A DNA stretch of 64,000 nt, taken from NCBI GenBank assembly GCA_965644295.1, contig CBFFRP010000015.1, forward strand, positions 1-64,000, read 5' to 3'. Below are positions 35,154 to 46,851 of the stretch, one piece after another (position 1 is the stretch's first letter; the number at the start of each line of letters is the position of its first letter). Source of the DNA: Paraphysomonas bandaiensis. Lineage: Eukaryota; Chrysophyceae. The translations under genes were made by a program, and so were the position numbers. A model generated the notes under the pieces. It was not told the DNA's origin. It worked only from the letters and a program-made list of their open reading frames with translations, and ran no database searches.

Positions 35154-36866
35154 CTAAAATCCGTTCCTCCTATCATCAAAATTCCTAGTTCCCCTAACAT
35201 TTCCTCTATTGTAATCAAAGTTCATATTATCGCTCCTTGGCCTTAGCTTAGATTCACCTCTTCTCCTACTACCACCTCCGCTAGAAATAGGATCAAAGTT
35301 ATCTCTTCCTCCATTTTGTCTTCCTCTGCCATAGTTTCCATATCTTCCTCCTCCACCCTCAGTTCTATGACGGGAGTATTGGTTCTGTCGTCTGACAGGA
35401 GTGGGGGGTATCAGAGCACGGAGCTCAGGTGGCACAACCTGTCCAGCACGCTCTAGAACTCCTACTAAATCGCGAGCACAATGGATGTCTTCAGGTGTGA
35501 AGAAACTGTGAGCAATGCCAGTCCGAGAGCCACGAGCAGTGCGGCCGATACGATGAACATAATCCTCTATTCCCGAAGACTTTCCAGGGGGCAAGTCATA
35601 ATTGATCACTACTTCGATATCCTGTATAGGAAACAATAATTATACAAGCCGATATGAACGATAATTAAAGACTGATACCTTAACATCGAGTCCTCTAGCA
35701 GCAACATCAGTGGCCACAAGCACTTTAATCTGCGACTTTCTGAATCTGTCCATAATGGCAGTACGAGCATTCTGTTCTTTGTCTCCGTGTAGAGTTCCCA
35801 CAGGGTATCCGAGATCTCTTAGATCGTAGGCAAGATCATCACAATCGGCCTTACGCTTCATAAACACCAAGGTCTTTGGTACCTGTGCAGGATCTACTTT
35901 TCCCTCCTCATTCTTAGGGCACATACCCGCAAGAAGTTCTTCCATCTTGTACGGTTTCTCGAAAGGCTTAATCATATGGATATGTTGTGTAATAGCACTG
36001 TTAGCATTGAGAGAATCCTGCTCGCCAATGTTAACCGTTACGGGATTATTGAGATACTCTGCGGCCAGATGCTGTACACCCTTGGGCCAGGTGGCAGTGA
36101 AGAAAAGGTTTTGTCTGGACTCACTGCAAGTGTCAATAATCGTGCGGATCTGCGGTTCAAAACCCATATCCAACATACGGTCAGCCTCATCGAGTACCAA
36201 GTAGTTCACTAGACTCAAATCTAACGCTCCCATTTCTATGAGGTCATTGCACCGCCCAGGAGTTGCAACTATCAAATCAACACCCCGGCTAAGAGTGCGC
36301 AGTTGTGGACCCTTTGACGCACCTCCAAAAAGAGCCGCCACTGATATTCCAGCTACACCAGAAAATTTCAAGGCCTCTGTTTCGATCTGTTGAGTGAGCT
36401 CCCTTGTAGGTGCCAGCACAAGTGCAGTGGGGAGTTTCCTTGGCCTTCCAGGTACTCTACGCTGTGGGGGGTTCTTATATATCTTCTCAAAAGCTGGAAG
36501 GAGAAAAGCACATGTTTTCCCACTTCCAGTACGTGCTACAGAGATCATATCTCGTCCAGCAAGAGCAAGTGGCCAAGACTGAGCTTGTATAGGTGTAGGT
36601 GCAGTGAATCCTTGTCTCTTTAAGGCCTCTGTCACAGGTGCAGGGAAAGGAGCATCATCAAATGACAATAATGGAGTACATTCTTCATCACGTTTTAATC
36701 CTTTTAATATCACAGAATGTAATTTTCTGAATGATTCGACATTATTGTCATCATCTAATTGAGCAGCTGATGTACTCCATCGAATAGATGATGAGAGACT
36801 ATTGCGTGTAAGGAATGATACCCGTACATTCGCTGAATGAAGTAAGCGAAAACTGTTGCGATACAT
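35154..36866 (-). CDS. DEAD-box RNA helicase, DDX5/Dbp2-like, probably mitochondrial
   Basis: Two exons, 36866-35679 and 35621-35154 (57-nt intron, phase 0), about 551 residues. All ATPase/helicase motifs are present: Q motif (FTAPTPIQAQSWP), ARTGSGKT, PTRELTQQ, TPGR, VLDEADRM, FFTATWP (a TAT variant of motif III, where Dbp2-like proteins usually have SATWP), VFMKRKADCDD, ATDVAARGLDV and HRIGRTAR. The C-terminus is Gly/Arg-rich (RYGNYGRGRQNGGRDNFD), an RNA-binding tail. The N-terminus (MYRNSFRLLHSANVRVSFLT, with many Arg and Ser and no acids) looks like a mitochondrial presequence, so a role in mitochondrial RNA or ribosome metabolism is inferred. The mitochondrial bL20 gene lies about 3 kb away, but this is probably chance. 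Confidence 0.95.
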
Positions 36867-38503
36867 TTCTTATATATGTGATATAATGAGTTCTATATAT
36901 ATGGTATGATGAGGGGATGTTATCACTCGAGGTTTACGTGATATTTCATAACTAACAGTTCCAATCGAATGAATGGACCCCTCATACGACTTTCTATTCA
37001 TTGGTTAATATTTTTATACAAGTGTTCTGAAGAAATGAATGGACACCGTACACCGGCTGTGTGTAGCCCGTATAATATTGAAATCACTGAACGATGACAT
37101 CTAGAATACGTACATACAGAGTGTGGGTATACGAGAAATCGAGCCATATGATTGGATGATATTTTCAGTTTGAATCGTTGGACTGAACTGCTTTCAGAGG
37201 GACTCATACAATGCACACTCGTCCTCAGCATATATATGACCACTTATATAATAAGGATATACTTGAATGTTTTGATTTAAGCATCATTACTAAACCCTTA
37301 CAGTATAGACCAGTCGAATTCTAATGTATATACTGGTGCAATGCAGGGTGATATCTACACTGAACCAACTAACGCAGATCAGGAGTGTAACAGGACTACA
37401 AGGATATCTTTTTATCACTGTATTCTCTTAAACACAATAGCTCATAGCAACTCTAACTTATACAGCCAACGATAGTAATAATTCGACACTTAACACATCT
37501 ACTGGAGGAATATATGTGTGCTAGATCAAATCGTTTTTTCATTGATTTAAGGTGAAACGACAGCTGTGGTACACAAAACTTTAAGTTTCCAAAGAAACTT
37601 TAATGAGAATTTGTGGTGGAGATTCCTGTAGAAAGTAAATTTTCCATACCAATAAGCTGATGTAAAAAGAAGTATACATGATGGAGTCCTAGATTTAATC
37701 ATAATTCCTTTTGAATTGAGTGAGTATTGACTATTTAACTTGATCCTTACATGATTAAAATGGGTCTGGCTGCTGCAATTCAGTGAGTCATCTGTCTAAA
37801 GGTATAACAATGACTGGTTATATGACCACACACAAATTCTTGTTAAGAAATTAATCTTATTTTCAATTTTTTTGAATTATGAGCTACGAATTTGTGGGAC
37901 TAAAGAATGGCCTTCATTTGTAATCAATTCCAATGGCCAATGGGAATATATTTTACAATTGTTGTAGAAAATACGTCTAATATATTTTATAGGAGCAATG
38001 ATATACAATATACATACGTACCTCTATACTTGATTATATCGAAAACAATAAAAAATGTCGGTCATCATAATAAATGGCAATGCTGTCAACAATGAACAGT
38101 GTAACACACACAACGATGGCAAAAAAAAATATTATCGCGGAATGTTAGATGATAAGAAATGAAATTGAAAACTTTGTTGTCGTCGTTGTGTGTGTGTACG
38201 TACACACACATTTGTACTTGTACTTAATTTTTGTGGCTACAACTAGTTAGAGTAAGACTGATTGTGTTTAGTGGTCCCTCATGAGTGACACATCTATGTG
38301 TAGTACGTTACTTAAACCATAAACGCGTGTTTGATTTGTTTACTCTTTTCCTTTGCGAATCATGACACGACTACGATTCCCAGGACGGTCTCACACTATG
38401 ACATGAACGTCTGGCCGGAGTTTTAACAATAAAAAACAAGTTAACAAAGATTCCAGCTTAATTAATGTACAGTGTATATTCTACATCATTCACGTAATTC
38501 GTA
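36867..38503. other. Spacer, no gene seen
   Basis: About 1.6 kb of AT-rich sequence. Short frames in it show no family features. A GTGTGTGTACGTACACACAC near-palindrome lies at 38190-38210. Confidence 0.5.
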
Positions 38504-39121
38504 TTATTGGACGGATTTTAGTTGACTTGCATCTGATGGCTTACGAAGATACCGAAACGGAATAGTAAAGAACAGGAAAAATATTAAGGCCAATGATCTC
38601 TCCAGAATAAATAGAGCTATAAAGACGGATGCAAATACTCCTGTTAGCCTTAGGAATAATCTATACCAGCTTTCCGCATTTTCTGCGTACCCATCGTACA
38701 CTATTTGAGGAACTGCGGCGGCAAGAGATCTACCCAACACAGCAAGGTCGTCTCTAATACTCACTGATATCAAAGGTGGAATCAAAATGCCAATAACTAA
38801 CACAACTAGCGAATATAGAGCGCCTGTATATAAGTCAGTTGTAGAAAAAATATTCATGTGATACGTCAACTTACCAAATTTACTGCTCAGAAATCTCTCA
38901 CGCACAACACTCAATACGCCAAAATACAAGCGATATGCGATATAAACAACAGCAGGAAGAGATACAAACAAAATATCATTATAATATCTTGATAGGCTCC
39001 CATCAATTAAGACAAATGAGAAGTATGATTTAACTAAAGCCGATATACATACAATCACACATACAGCCGCTATTTCTAATAACACTCTGCTGTAAAATAA
39101 ATCCGTATTCTTAGATCCCAT
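38504..39121 (-). CDS. Multi-pass membrane protein, unknown
   Basis: Single-exon frame of 205 residues with about five hydrophobic segments (roughly residues 12-34, 47-66, 98-120, 158-178 and 180-198). It starts MGSKNTDLFY, which could be an N-myristoylation site, and ends with a basic tail (FRYLRKPSDASQ). I do not recognise the family. The uninterrupted frame and strongly hydrophobic, non-repetitive content argue for a real gene. Confidence 0.65.
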   Translation of the reverse strand: MGSKNTDLFYSRVLLEIAAVCVIVCISALVKSYFSFVLIDGSLSRYYNDILFVSLPAVVYIAYRLYFGVLSVVRERFLSSKFGKLTYHMNIFSTTDLYTGALYSLVVLVIGILIPPLISVSIRDDLAVLGRSLAAAVPQIVYDGYAENAESWYRLFLRLTGVFASVFIALFILERSLALIFFLFFTIPFRYLRKPSDASQLKSVQ

Positions 39122-39703
39122 TTGCCTTTGCTACTGTTTGAATACTTGAAAGGGTTGAGAAGTAGACACCTATTGATAGAGGTGCTTGCTTACATATGGA
39201 TATATATATCTCCTATATATACATATACATACATAGCTATACTCTGTAGCTTAAACACACTCATATACAGCACAGCAGTATGCTGAGTATATAAAATGAG
39301 GGAGTTTTCGCTTTATTTTCTACTTTTTAATAATATAACGGGATATTTCGAAAAAATATTAGTTTATACCCTAATAAAAAAACTACCCATGGATGAGTAT
39401 CCTGAACAGTCGGATTCAGTTTTATTTCTATCACTGTGGCTGGTTGGCTTTATGGTGTATGTATATATATATGATGTACAGTATGTATATATCTGTATGT
39501 ATGTATGTGGGTATGTGTGTATGTATAGTCACCATCTATTAATAAAGTAAATACCACAACACACACATACATAAATCCATCGGCAATAAAGCCAAGAAAC
39601 TGTATTATTCAATCCCTGAATTGACAGTACTCTTTCTAGTCATCATCACATACATTCTGAGCACACAGTCATCTAAATACCCGTGCGGTGAAGTGCTATT
39701 AAC
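39122..39703. other. Divergent promoter region, possible small membrane ORF
   Basis: A frame from ATG 39296 (84 residues) contains a hydrophobic helix (SVLFLSLWLVGFMVYVYIYD) but runs into a GTAT-type repeat. I do not call it a gene. The rest is the shared upstream region of the membrane protein and bL20m genes, with simple TATG runs at 39481-39525. Confidence 0.4.
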
Positions 39704-40129
39704 ATGTTTGCTAATGTATTTCGAGGCCTCACAGCCATCAATACATCGATACGAAAAACTATTAATTTAACACCATCTCTCACAGTCTTTACAAGAGGAA
39801 TGGCTAATCAACGCCATAAGAAAATGATTAAACTTGCAAAAGGTTATCGTAACAGGGCTAATAGATGTTTCACAGTAGCCAAACAACGTGTTCAGAAAGC
39901 ACGACTGTATGCTTATCATGACAGAAAAGTGAAGAAGAGAGAATTTCGTAAGTTATGGATTCAGCGCATCAATGCAGCCACAAGAATGTATGGAATGCCC
40001 TATAATATGTTCATAAATGGAATGTTGAAAAGTGATATTCGACTAAATCGAAAAGTTCTAGCGGATCTAGCGGTTTCGGAGCCACTAAGTTTTCGTTCAG
40101 TTGTTGAAGTAGTTAAGAATCCACAGTAG
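39704..40129 (+). CDS. MRPL20: Mitochondrial large-subunit ribosomal protein bL20m
   Basis: A 141-residue, single-exon gene. An N-terminal extension of about 30 residues rich in Arg, Thr and Ser ([20 protein letters not shown]) is a likely mitochondrial presequence. The bL20 body then starts at [20 protein letters not shown] and continues with [20 protein letters not shown] and [13 protein letters not shown], the signature blocks of the family, ending near the usual length. bL20 binds 23S-type rRNA early in large-subunit assembly. Confidence 0.95.
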   Translation: MFANVFRGLTAINTSIRKTINLTPSLTVFTRGMANQRHKKMIKLAKGYRNRANRCFTVAKQRVQKARLYAYHDRKVKKREFRKLWIQRINAATRMYGMPYNMFINGMLKSDIRLNRKVLADLAVSEPLSFRSVVEVVKNPQ

Positions 40130-40179
40130 ACAGCGATATGCATGAGACTTTGGGCTGATGTAGGTAGAGGCACTTCTGA

Positions 40180-40373
40180 ACCGATTCCGCGTTCTGTTGG
40201 TGTTTGCCCTTGTTGGTAATATAATGAGATAATCTGTAAACTACGGAGTTTGTGTGAGTGCAAACTATTGCTCAAGATATCTATGTAAGTTCGCATCGTA
40301 GGGGTAAGAACTACTATTTCCATCAAGATATAATGTAGAATCAATGGCATCATACTAAGTGATGGAACGCTAT
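40180..40373 (+). repeat. 194-bp direct repeat flanking a retrotransposon fragment, left copy
   Basis: From ACCGATTCCGCGTTCTGTTG to GATGGAACGCTAT; matches 41466-41659 over its whole 194 bp with a single difference noticed (ATATAATG versus ATGTAATG near the right end). Confidence 0.9.
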
Positions 40374-41465
40374 ATTGAATGTCTTTTTATTTAGCAATAG
40401 GCGTTAAAAACTCGTTCCGATATAGTGACTAGTTGAATGCTAGATCTACTAGTTAGACCTCTACCCATAACTAATCAGCACAAATTCTATTATCCTACTA
40501 TTTAACGCTACAGAAGCTGCTTGTGCGTCGCCGCAAGCACCAAGGTGCAACCACTTCCGTTCTTGTTGTTGTGTGTGAGTTCGCCCTGCTCGTGTGTCTG
40601 AGGACTCACTGGCGCTTGTTGTCCGGGGGTCTCCCCTTGGGATAAGGTTCCGCCTGGCTCTGAGGTACCGGGTTCTGTATTAAGGTCCTGAGTGTACCGA
40701 GCACTAGAGGTGTGTTTTGAAAGGTTGATGGTGTGGTGGAGTGCAGCGGTGTCACCATGCACCGTCTGGGCGTTGGGCATAGGAGGAGTTGCCGGAGACG
40801 TCGTCGCCGTTGTCTAGGGCCTGTTGGTTTCACACGGTCCGGTGCTATGGTCCTTTGTGTATGGTTGGGAGGGTTCATAGGTGCGGTGGGTGGTGTTTCA
40901 GTCTTGGTTCGTCTGTGGATTCCTAGTAGTCTTAGCACCCTTGGGCGTTTCCGTTTCTGTCTTTTTTGTGGACTCGGCCGCTGTCGTAGCCTTGGGGGAC
41001 CTTTCCGTAGGGTCAGGTATCTTCTACTTCGATCTTGGATCATGAGCTTTGCTGCAGCGAAAAGCGGTAGAAGTAATTTGATGATCGCTGATTCGATGCT
41101 GCGCAGTCCTTGGGATGTCAGTGACTCATGGATGTGATCTCCAAAAACCATTTCAAGCTGTGTAGTTGTGATGGTACCCGTCCAGAATCTCTCCACCTGT
41201 GGCACGGAAGGGTTCCAGGCCCTGCTGGAGAGTCGCTGCAGTACAGTGGTGGTCCATTGGGGTAGTTCCGGATTTCTCATTTCTTCTAGGAGCGCGTTTT
41301 TGTGGCTGTGAAATGCAGACTCCCTTATCTGCGTTATGGTGTCGTTTGTACAGTCTAAACACATATGCTTGAGTGCGATACGGCCGTCGTTCCCCAGTTA
41401 GGCCCCAGTGCCATAAACCCTCGGTAAGTATTCTCTCGATGGCTTGGTCCACTTCTATGTTACAG
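40374..41465 (-). mobile_element. 5'-truncated copy of the retrotransposon
   Basis: Minus-strand copy lying exactly between the two 194-bp repeats. It carries the 3' tail (40560-40374), then the 3' part of the coding region, and stops abruptly at 41465. Internal deletion relative to the 15.7-19.6 kb copy: the frame jumps from the AIERILTEGLWHWGL region to the CLDCTNDTI region, losing about 0.37 kb. Confidence 0.85.
40606..41455 (-). pseudogene. Retrotransposon C-terminal coding remnant
   Basis: Minus-strand frame at 41364-40606 reads MCLDCTNDTITQIRESAFHS, then SSRAWNPSVPQVERFWTGTI, clearly homologous to the C-terminal region of the 15.9-19.3 kb protein. An upstream frame (41452 on) reads DQAIERILTEGLWHWGL. 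The two are joined by a deletion that changes frame, and there is no reverse transcriptase or RNase H core, so the copy is dead. Confidence 0.85.
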
Positions 41466-41659
41466 ACCGATTCCGCGTTCTGTTGGTGTTTGCCCTTGTT
41501 GGTAATATAATGAGATAATCTGTAAACTACGGAGTTTGTGTGAGTGCAAACTATTGCTCAAGATATCTATGTAAGTTCGCATCGTAGGGGTAAGAACTAC
41601 TATTTCCATCAAGATGTAATGTAGAATCAATGGCATCATACTAAGTGATGGAACGCTAT
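41466..41659 (+). repeat. 194-bp direct repeat, right copy
   Basis: Same sequence and orientation as 40180-40373. Directly followed by a single end of the MITE-like element (41671-41700). Confidence 0.9.
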
Positions 41660-41909
41660 CTAACAATAGTATTGCAATATATTGTTCCCTATCCCTGCTA
41701 AGTGAGGCGTATTTCGTAGTATATTCCAAATTATTTCTAAGCCATGGGATTCTCATAGAGGTTTTGTATTTAAACTGTCCAAATCTAATGCACCCGAGTA
41801 ATGGCATATATAACTACTATGCAGATACACTGTACAATAGATAACTTTACTACGCACTCGATTTTTTATCCATCGTCATAGTAGTATAGTAGTTAGTAGT
41901 TGCTTAGTA

Positions 41910-42340
41910 GTGAATGTCTGATTATTAGTAATACGCGTGTAAATATCAGAACTAATGTAGAAAAACAAGTTAACCAACTAGGTCTTAACTTTGATTCACT
42001 ACTATTTTGCGTTACTAAAGCTGCGTCAACGCAAGTACCAAGCTGCAATCACTTTCGCTCTCTGTCCTTAAGCTGAACAGCCCAGATGCTTGACTTTAGT
42101 GAATTCAGTAGGCAGTCCTATACACCGGATTCCCTTCAAATGGGCGCATTCCCGGATGTTTGAATTTAGCAGGCAGGCCAATACCCCGGATGCCTTTGAG
42201 GTGGGCTCATTCTCAGATGCCAAAGACGTCTACACAAGAGACACATATAAGTGTTCCTTGCATGGAGAAATATCCCCGGTACTTATCCCCCAGAACACCA
42301 CTTTGTGCGAGTCCGACTTTGTGGTAAATCAAAGTATTTT
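41910..42340 (-). repeat. Non-autonomous element B with retroelement tail, copy 2
   Basis: On the minus strand, a B body (42340-42060) is joined to a diverged version of the retrotransposon 3' tail (42060-41910: AGTGATTGCAGCTTGGTACT.. to the GACATTCACTACTAAGCA end). The B body matches 19576-19930. The uninterrupted body-tail junction shows the two parts belong together. Frames inside (for example near 42090) are not genes. Confidence 0.6.
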
Positions 42341-42544
42341 TTCTACTCAATGCAGCTACATAAAGAAATAACATTTAGACTAGAGTCACTAGATTATATG
42401 CAGCTACATATATACTTTCACGGTAGAAATATGAGCGTTCTATTAAGCCCGATTTAACAGGTTGTAGTCAATTACAGTTGCAATTATTACTTGCTGTTTC
42501 AATTTCAATTAATTGACAGTTAATTGATACGTAGCCCTGCAATT

Positions 42545-42800
42545 CAAGTAAAATGAAGTATTAGGGTTCAGCTTAATACACGACAGTATCTCTGAGCTAT
42601 AATGTTCAATAAAATATATCATGAGCTGAATTAGAGAGAGTATATGTTGTTATTATCATAACGATCGTTATTATCAGTTACACTTCTAACTATTCCGTTG
42701 TGCATGATAGTTATGTTTTATATTGTTATTCAAAGTTCTCACTTTACTGTGTTCATCACAACATTGTTTTACTATATTACCAAGATCAATTCTTTATTAG
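42545..42800. repeat. Dispersed repeat, inverted relative to 10480-10740
   Basis: Shared landmarks read on the opposite strand include CACAACGGAATAG, AGAAGTGTAACTGATAAT, CGATCGTTATGAT, ACTCTCTCTAATTCAG and TTCATTGAACATTATA-like sequence. The copies are diverged and carry no frame. Confidence 0.7.
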
Positions 42801-42860
42801 AAGCATTTTTGAGACTATTTAGGAATATAACATATAAATGTGTTGCCGTACTTCATGCTA

Positions 42861-43215
42861 TAGTTATATTTAACAACGGGCAATAAGGAGGCTATATCGT
42901 CCCGCGCTCAAAGCCCGAGTTTTAAATTTTAGTCAAGGGACGATACTCCTTATCCCTAGGTTAAATTGTAGCTTGTATCCTCATGACGTTAAAAAGTTGA
43001 TATTAGATTGTATAGCTATTTGTAGCATGCTTGGCTCATGATTGTGGTTTCTCTATTCTCTACAATTGTGTGGACTATAATGAAATCACGTACATTCGAC
43101 TGTCATTATCATAATGAAGATAAAAGTGAGCTTCTGTTCAACCGAATATTGAAGTTGAATGTCTATATTTTCCCGGTGCTGATATGAGCGCCCTGTTGAG
43201 CCCAAATCAGGTCAA
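42861..43215. repeat. Dispersed repeat, inverted and uninterrupted relative to 51775-52600
   Basis: Starts with a partly deleted foldback (42878-42956) and continues through GTAGCATGCTTGGCTCATGA and GTTCAACCGAATATTGAA to the ATGAGCGCCCTGTTGAGCCC end. The second copy contains the same order inverted, plus about 0.44 kb of extra DNA. Confidence 0.8.
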
Positions 43216-43793
43216 AAAAAAGCATATTTAGAGAGAAAATGGGGATAAGTAAATAATTATTACTGGATATTATTGTAAGGGTCCCTATCTAGGGGGATAA
43301 CTATCTGTTATTGTTCGTAACATACTGCGGGAGGAGCTACTGTGTTATAAGCCAAAACACAGCAACAAAACCGATATATATTATTATTATGCGACACGAA
43401 ATTTATTTGCCTAATAATGTGTTTCTTCGTCTTCGTCTACAACAACTTCAGGTATTTATCACCATACTATCACACTGGCAGTAGGACAGAAACGATCAAA
43501 ATCATTGTCAACATATCATCACATAACACCACAAAGTACTTCGAATAATAATTATCGTAATCAATATAAGAACCAGAACCGTTGTCTTGCATAATTGACT
43601 GCAAACAACGGCGACCATGTGCAGGGGCACATTTTGTGCTCGCACAAGCGGGGGCATATATGCTGTAGTTCCATCGACGACAAAGTTAAATGCACTCACA
43701 TACAAATATATCTTATCATGCACATATATAGCTACCTCCATTAGGTAGGTCGCGTTGAAGATTCGAGAAAAACCAATAAATAAATTGTAGAAA
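43216..43793. other. Spacer, no gene seen
   Basis: AT-rich. The minus frame overlapping 43508-44065 is a shadow of the PSP1-domain gene's 3' end. Confidence 0.5.
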
Positions 43794-45339
43794 TCAGAAC
43801 ATTCCATTGTAACGCTCTTGCCAGTTGCCAAACCCAACCGATGGCTTAGGGTTTGACTGGGTGGCAGTTTGATGGAGAGGTGTACGCAAGCGGGGGTCAG
43901 TTGTTCGATCCCTTGTTCTGGGTAAATAGTTAAGGATGCCAGCATTCTCCTGAGAAGAAGATCTGTGAAGCATATGGCTATGGGAGTGAGGGTGCATTTT
44001 CCCAGTTGCGCCTCTCTCTCCTGTATAGGCCCAAGACGGCACCGGAGATTTATCATCCTCAGCAAGGTCTAACCACATTTTACTCTGGTAATGTTGCTTG
44101 TGGTCATTGGACCGAGGAGGAGGGGAGCTGCGACGCAGATCATGATGGGGTGCAGTCATTCCACGACTCTCAAGCTCCAACGATGCAGCCTGAGCAGGAT
44201 TTATTTTCTGCATCCAGATGCGTGTTTTAAATAATGCAAAAAGGTCACGCACAAGCTCACGGAAATCAGTGTGCCTAAAATGTAGAACAACGTGTTAGAA
44301 ATCCAGCTCGTTTAAGCACGTAATAGCACTCACTTTTCAGAGGTAAAAAGAAAGGTCAGCTTGCGACGGTCAAACTGATACTCGGCATCCAATACATTGA
44401 TGTTCATATGGCGCCTAGCTGCTAGTTCACGACATATATCCAGCGCACGCCACTCGTCGCCCACCTTGGAGAGAAGATAGGCTTTTTCATCCTCGGTGGC
44501 CAGGGCAAGAACGCGACGTCTCGGGACATCATGGAAAGGATAACTAGCAGAGTTAGACGGCGATATAATTTTAGATACAACTCCCAAATCATGTCCACGA
44601 TCTGCCTCCACCTTCACAAAATCCCCAGCACGAAACGCAGGAGAATTACCGTTAAGACTTTCACAAAAAAACATGTCCTTCGTGCGTTTAAAGTGTACCT
44701 GTAAAAAATCCGCTAAGGCATTTTATTCCAAAAACTTCAACACGAACCTCATAGACATCCGGTAGTGCGAACATCTGGTTATCGCTATAAGCAGACTGTG
44801 TACCACAGACCTCTAATGCGTACGCTTCTCTGTCATAAACAGCGGAAGTTGTGTGGGGGTACATTCCAGAGGTCTCTCCCTGAGACTTTAGAATATGATT
44901 GTATCCTTCACCAAATGGCAACTCAAGTGAATCGCACTCGGAGTGACCTGGCCACATCGACTCGGTATGTGTCTGTTATCCATACAATGAGACGAATGAT
45001 ATATACACACATGATACAGACACTACCATATATACATTGCGTACATATAATTTATTGATATACATAGAGCCTCCATACATACACATACATCCTCCATATA
45101 GAGGGGTATATATGTACCTGTTGTGTTTCATCCATATTAAAATATTCATTCGAATCGTCCACAGACACCCAACTGCGCCTCCTAGCGGACGGACTGGCTA
45201 ATGGAGGGTCTTCATTATTGGAAACTGGAACCTCAATGGATGGACAAGATGACCTACGCCGGGGGTTAATAGCAGTGTCTAGATTAGTCGCATTGGCCTC
45301 TTTATAGACGCCCCCACCACTTTCAAATGAAGAAAACAT
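43794..45339 (-). CDS. PSP1-domain protein
   Basis: Four exons on the minus strand: 45339-45118, 44972-44748, 44698-44334 and 44274-43794, about 430 residues, phases consistent. The PSP1 C-terminal domain spans exons 2 to 4: DVYEVHFKRTKDMFFCES, AGDFVKVEADRGHDLGVV, RRRVLALATEDEKAYLLS, NVLDAEYQFDRRKLTFLF and HTDFRELVRDLFALFKTRIW. In yeast PSP1-type proteins are linked to suppression of polymerase-alpha defects and to stress granules; bacterial relatives act in sporulation and RNA decay. The biochemical function is not settled. The N-terminus has two basic RRR-S patches that look phosphorylatable; the C-terminal 130 residues are His/Ser/Arg-rich and probably disordered. Confidence 0.9.
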
Positions 45340-46851
45340 ATCTATAAATACAAGATTTAATCACTTCCTCTACTGGAATAAGTCAAGTGGTGTGTGAGGG
45401 GTCTGTGATGAACGAAATGAATATATAGCAATAATCAAACCTAACTGATTATGTATGTTACGAAAATTTTCATATATAACCCAAAAAGTGTATAATGTGA
45501 ACCATATCTTCAAAACAGAAGAAAGTATCCCGTATCTTGAAGAGGCAGACCGTATTTCAATGTGTGGGACAAGGGAATGGAGGGATATTGTCGTACCAGT
45601 TTCACTTTTGTTATATAAAAAACCTGTTTCTTTAGAAAGTACTGGTTTTTGAGAAAAGTACCAAGTATTGTTTTTTCAGCAATCCCAATTCTCAGTTTTT
45701 GGAAAGGACTCTATAACTCTACTGTGGTATAGTCGGCTTTAATGCAATGCAAGGCAGCTATCGTTGGGTAAATGCAAGACAAGGAAAGTGTTGTGAAGAT
45801 GTTCTCTTCATTGTAGAGTATGAGCTGATCTTATGTAATAATGCATCACATAGTGTGGTGGATATGTTTACTACGATGGCATTAGCTAGTTATGTTGCTG
45901 TGGTGTCTCCAGTCCAGTATATATCGACTTGCGGGTTGTGAAAGTGCCTTGCGGCCTTGGAGATTTTGGTGAGGGTGGAGTAAACCATGGGAAAGGGAAC
46001 CGTGTGTTCTTGACTTTTCCTACGTTGGTTTGATGTTTGGGGTGCAGATATGTAAATATGCAGTCCTCGGTTAGGGCATATCGGAATAGAAATACAATAA
46101 TATCCGTTCACAGTTAAAAGGCACGAAACCTGTTTTTCGCATTATACTAATTTCTTATCAGTGTTTAAAAATTATTGTTCTATTATAATTTATAATATAC
46201 TTTATTGTATAAATCCTTGTGTACACCAGCTACATTAAATTGTTGTAAGTTATTTTTGTTGTCTCTGATCTACATATAATACACTACTTACTATGAAATT
46301 ATTTAAGCTGTAAACTAATACCAGAGTTGTTATCATGCATTTCTTAAAGAATGTCCTACCCAGCTACCCAGGCCTCGCTCAGGCTGAATGCATGCTGTAA
46401 AATTGTGTGAGCCTTCTGCCTGGTAGCGTAAGCATGTATATGTTGTAGCATACCTATACCGTTATATTGAATATATCAGGGATAGAATTTATTTCGTCAT
46501 TTCACGTATATATGGAGAACATTCTAATTCTTTCTTTATAACTGTATATTATAGGGAACATAAACATCAACGTACCACTCGTAAACCATCCACTATATTA
46601 TGCTAATTCAGGTTGTATTACCCCCATGTAATACACGTCAAGACAGTCCAAAGTCCAAAGAAACCCGAACATTCCTTTATTATGTATATATAATTACGGA
46701 ATATTTAGACAGTGACGCCATGAATGATCACATACTAACCACTTTAAATGGTTATTCACGACATAGTACAGAAAAATTGCTATCTATAACATGACTACAT
46801 AAGTTCAGCAGAGCGACCTAGAGATTTTATTCAAAACTTAACACAGGTTCG
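45340..46851. other. Spacer with a diverged retrotransposon relic
   Basis: No functional gene. On the minus strand at 46020-45890 the frame PQVDIYWTGDTTAT with upstream PMVYSTLTKISKAARHFHN matches the PQVER.WTGTIT region of the retrotransposon C-terminus, so this is an old fragment. The remainder is AT-rich. Confidence 0.5.

Noticed and set aside
42090-42457. Open frames of 93 and 68 codons
   Set aside because: They lie inside the non-autonomous B repeat and are not preserved in the other copy.
43508-44065. A 185-codon minus-strand frame
   Set aside because: It overlaps the last exon of the PSP1-domain gene in another frame and has no recognisable content.
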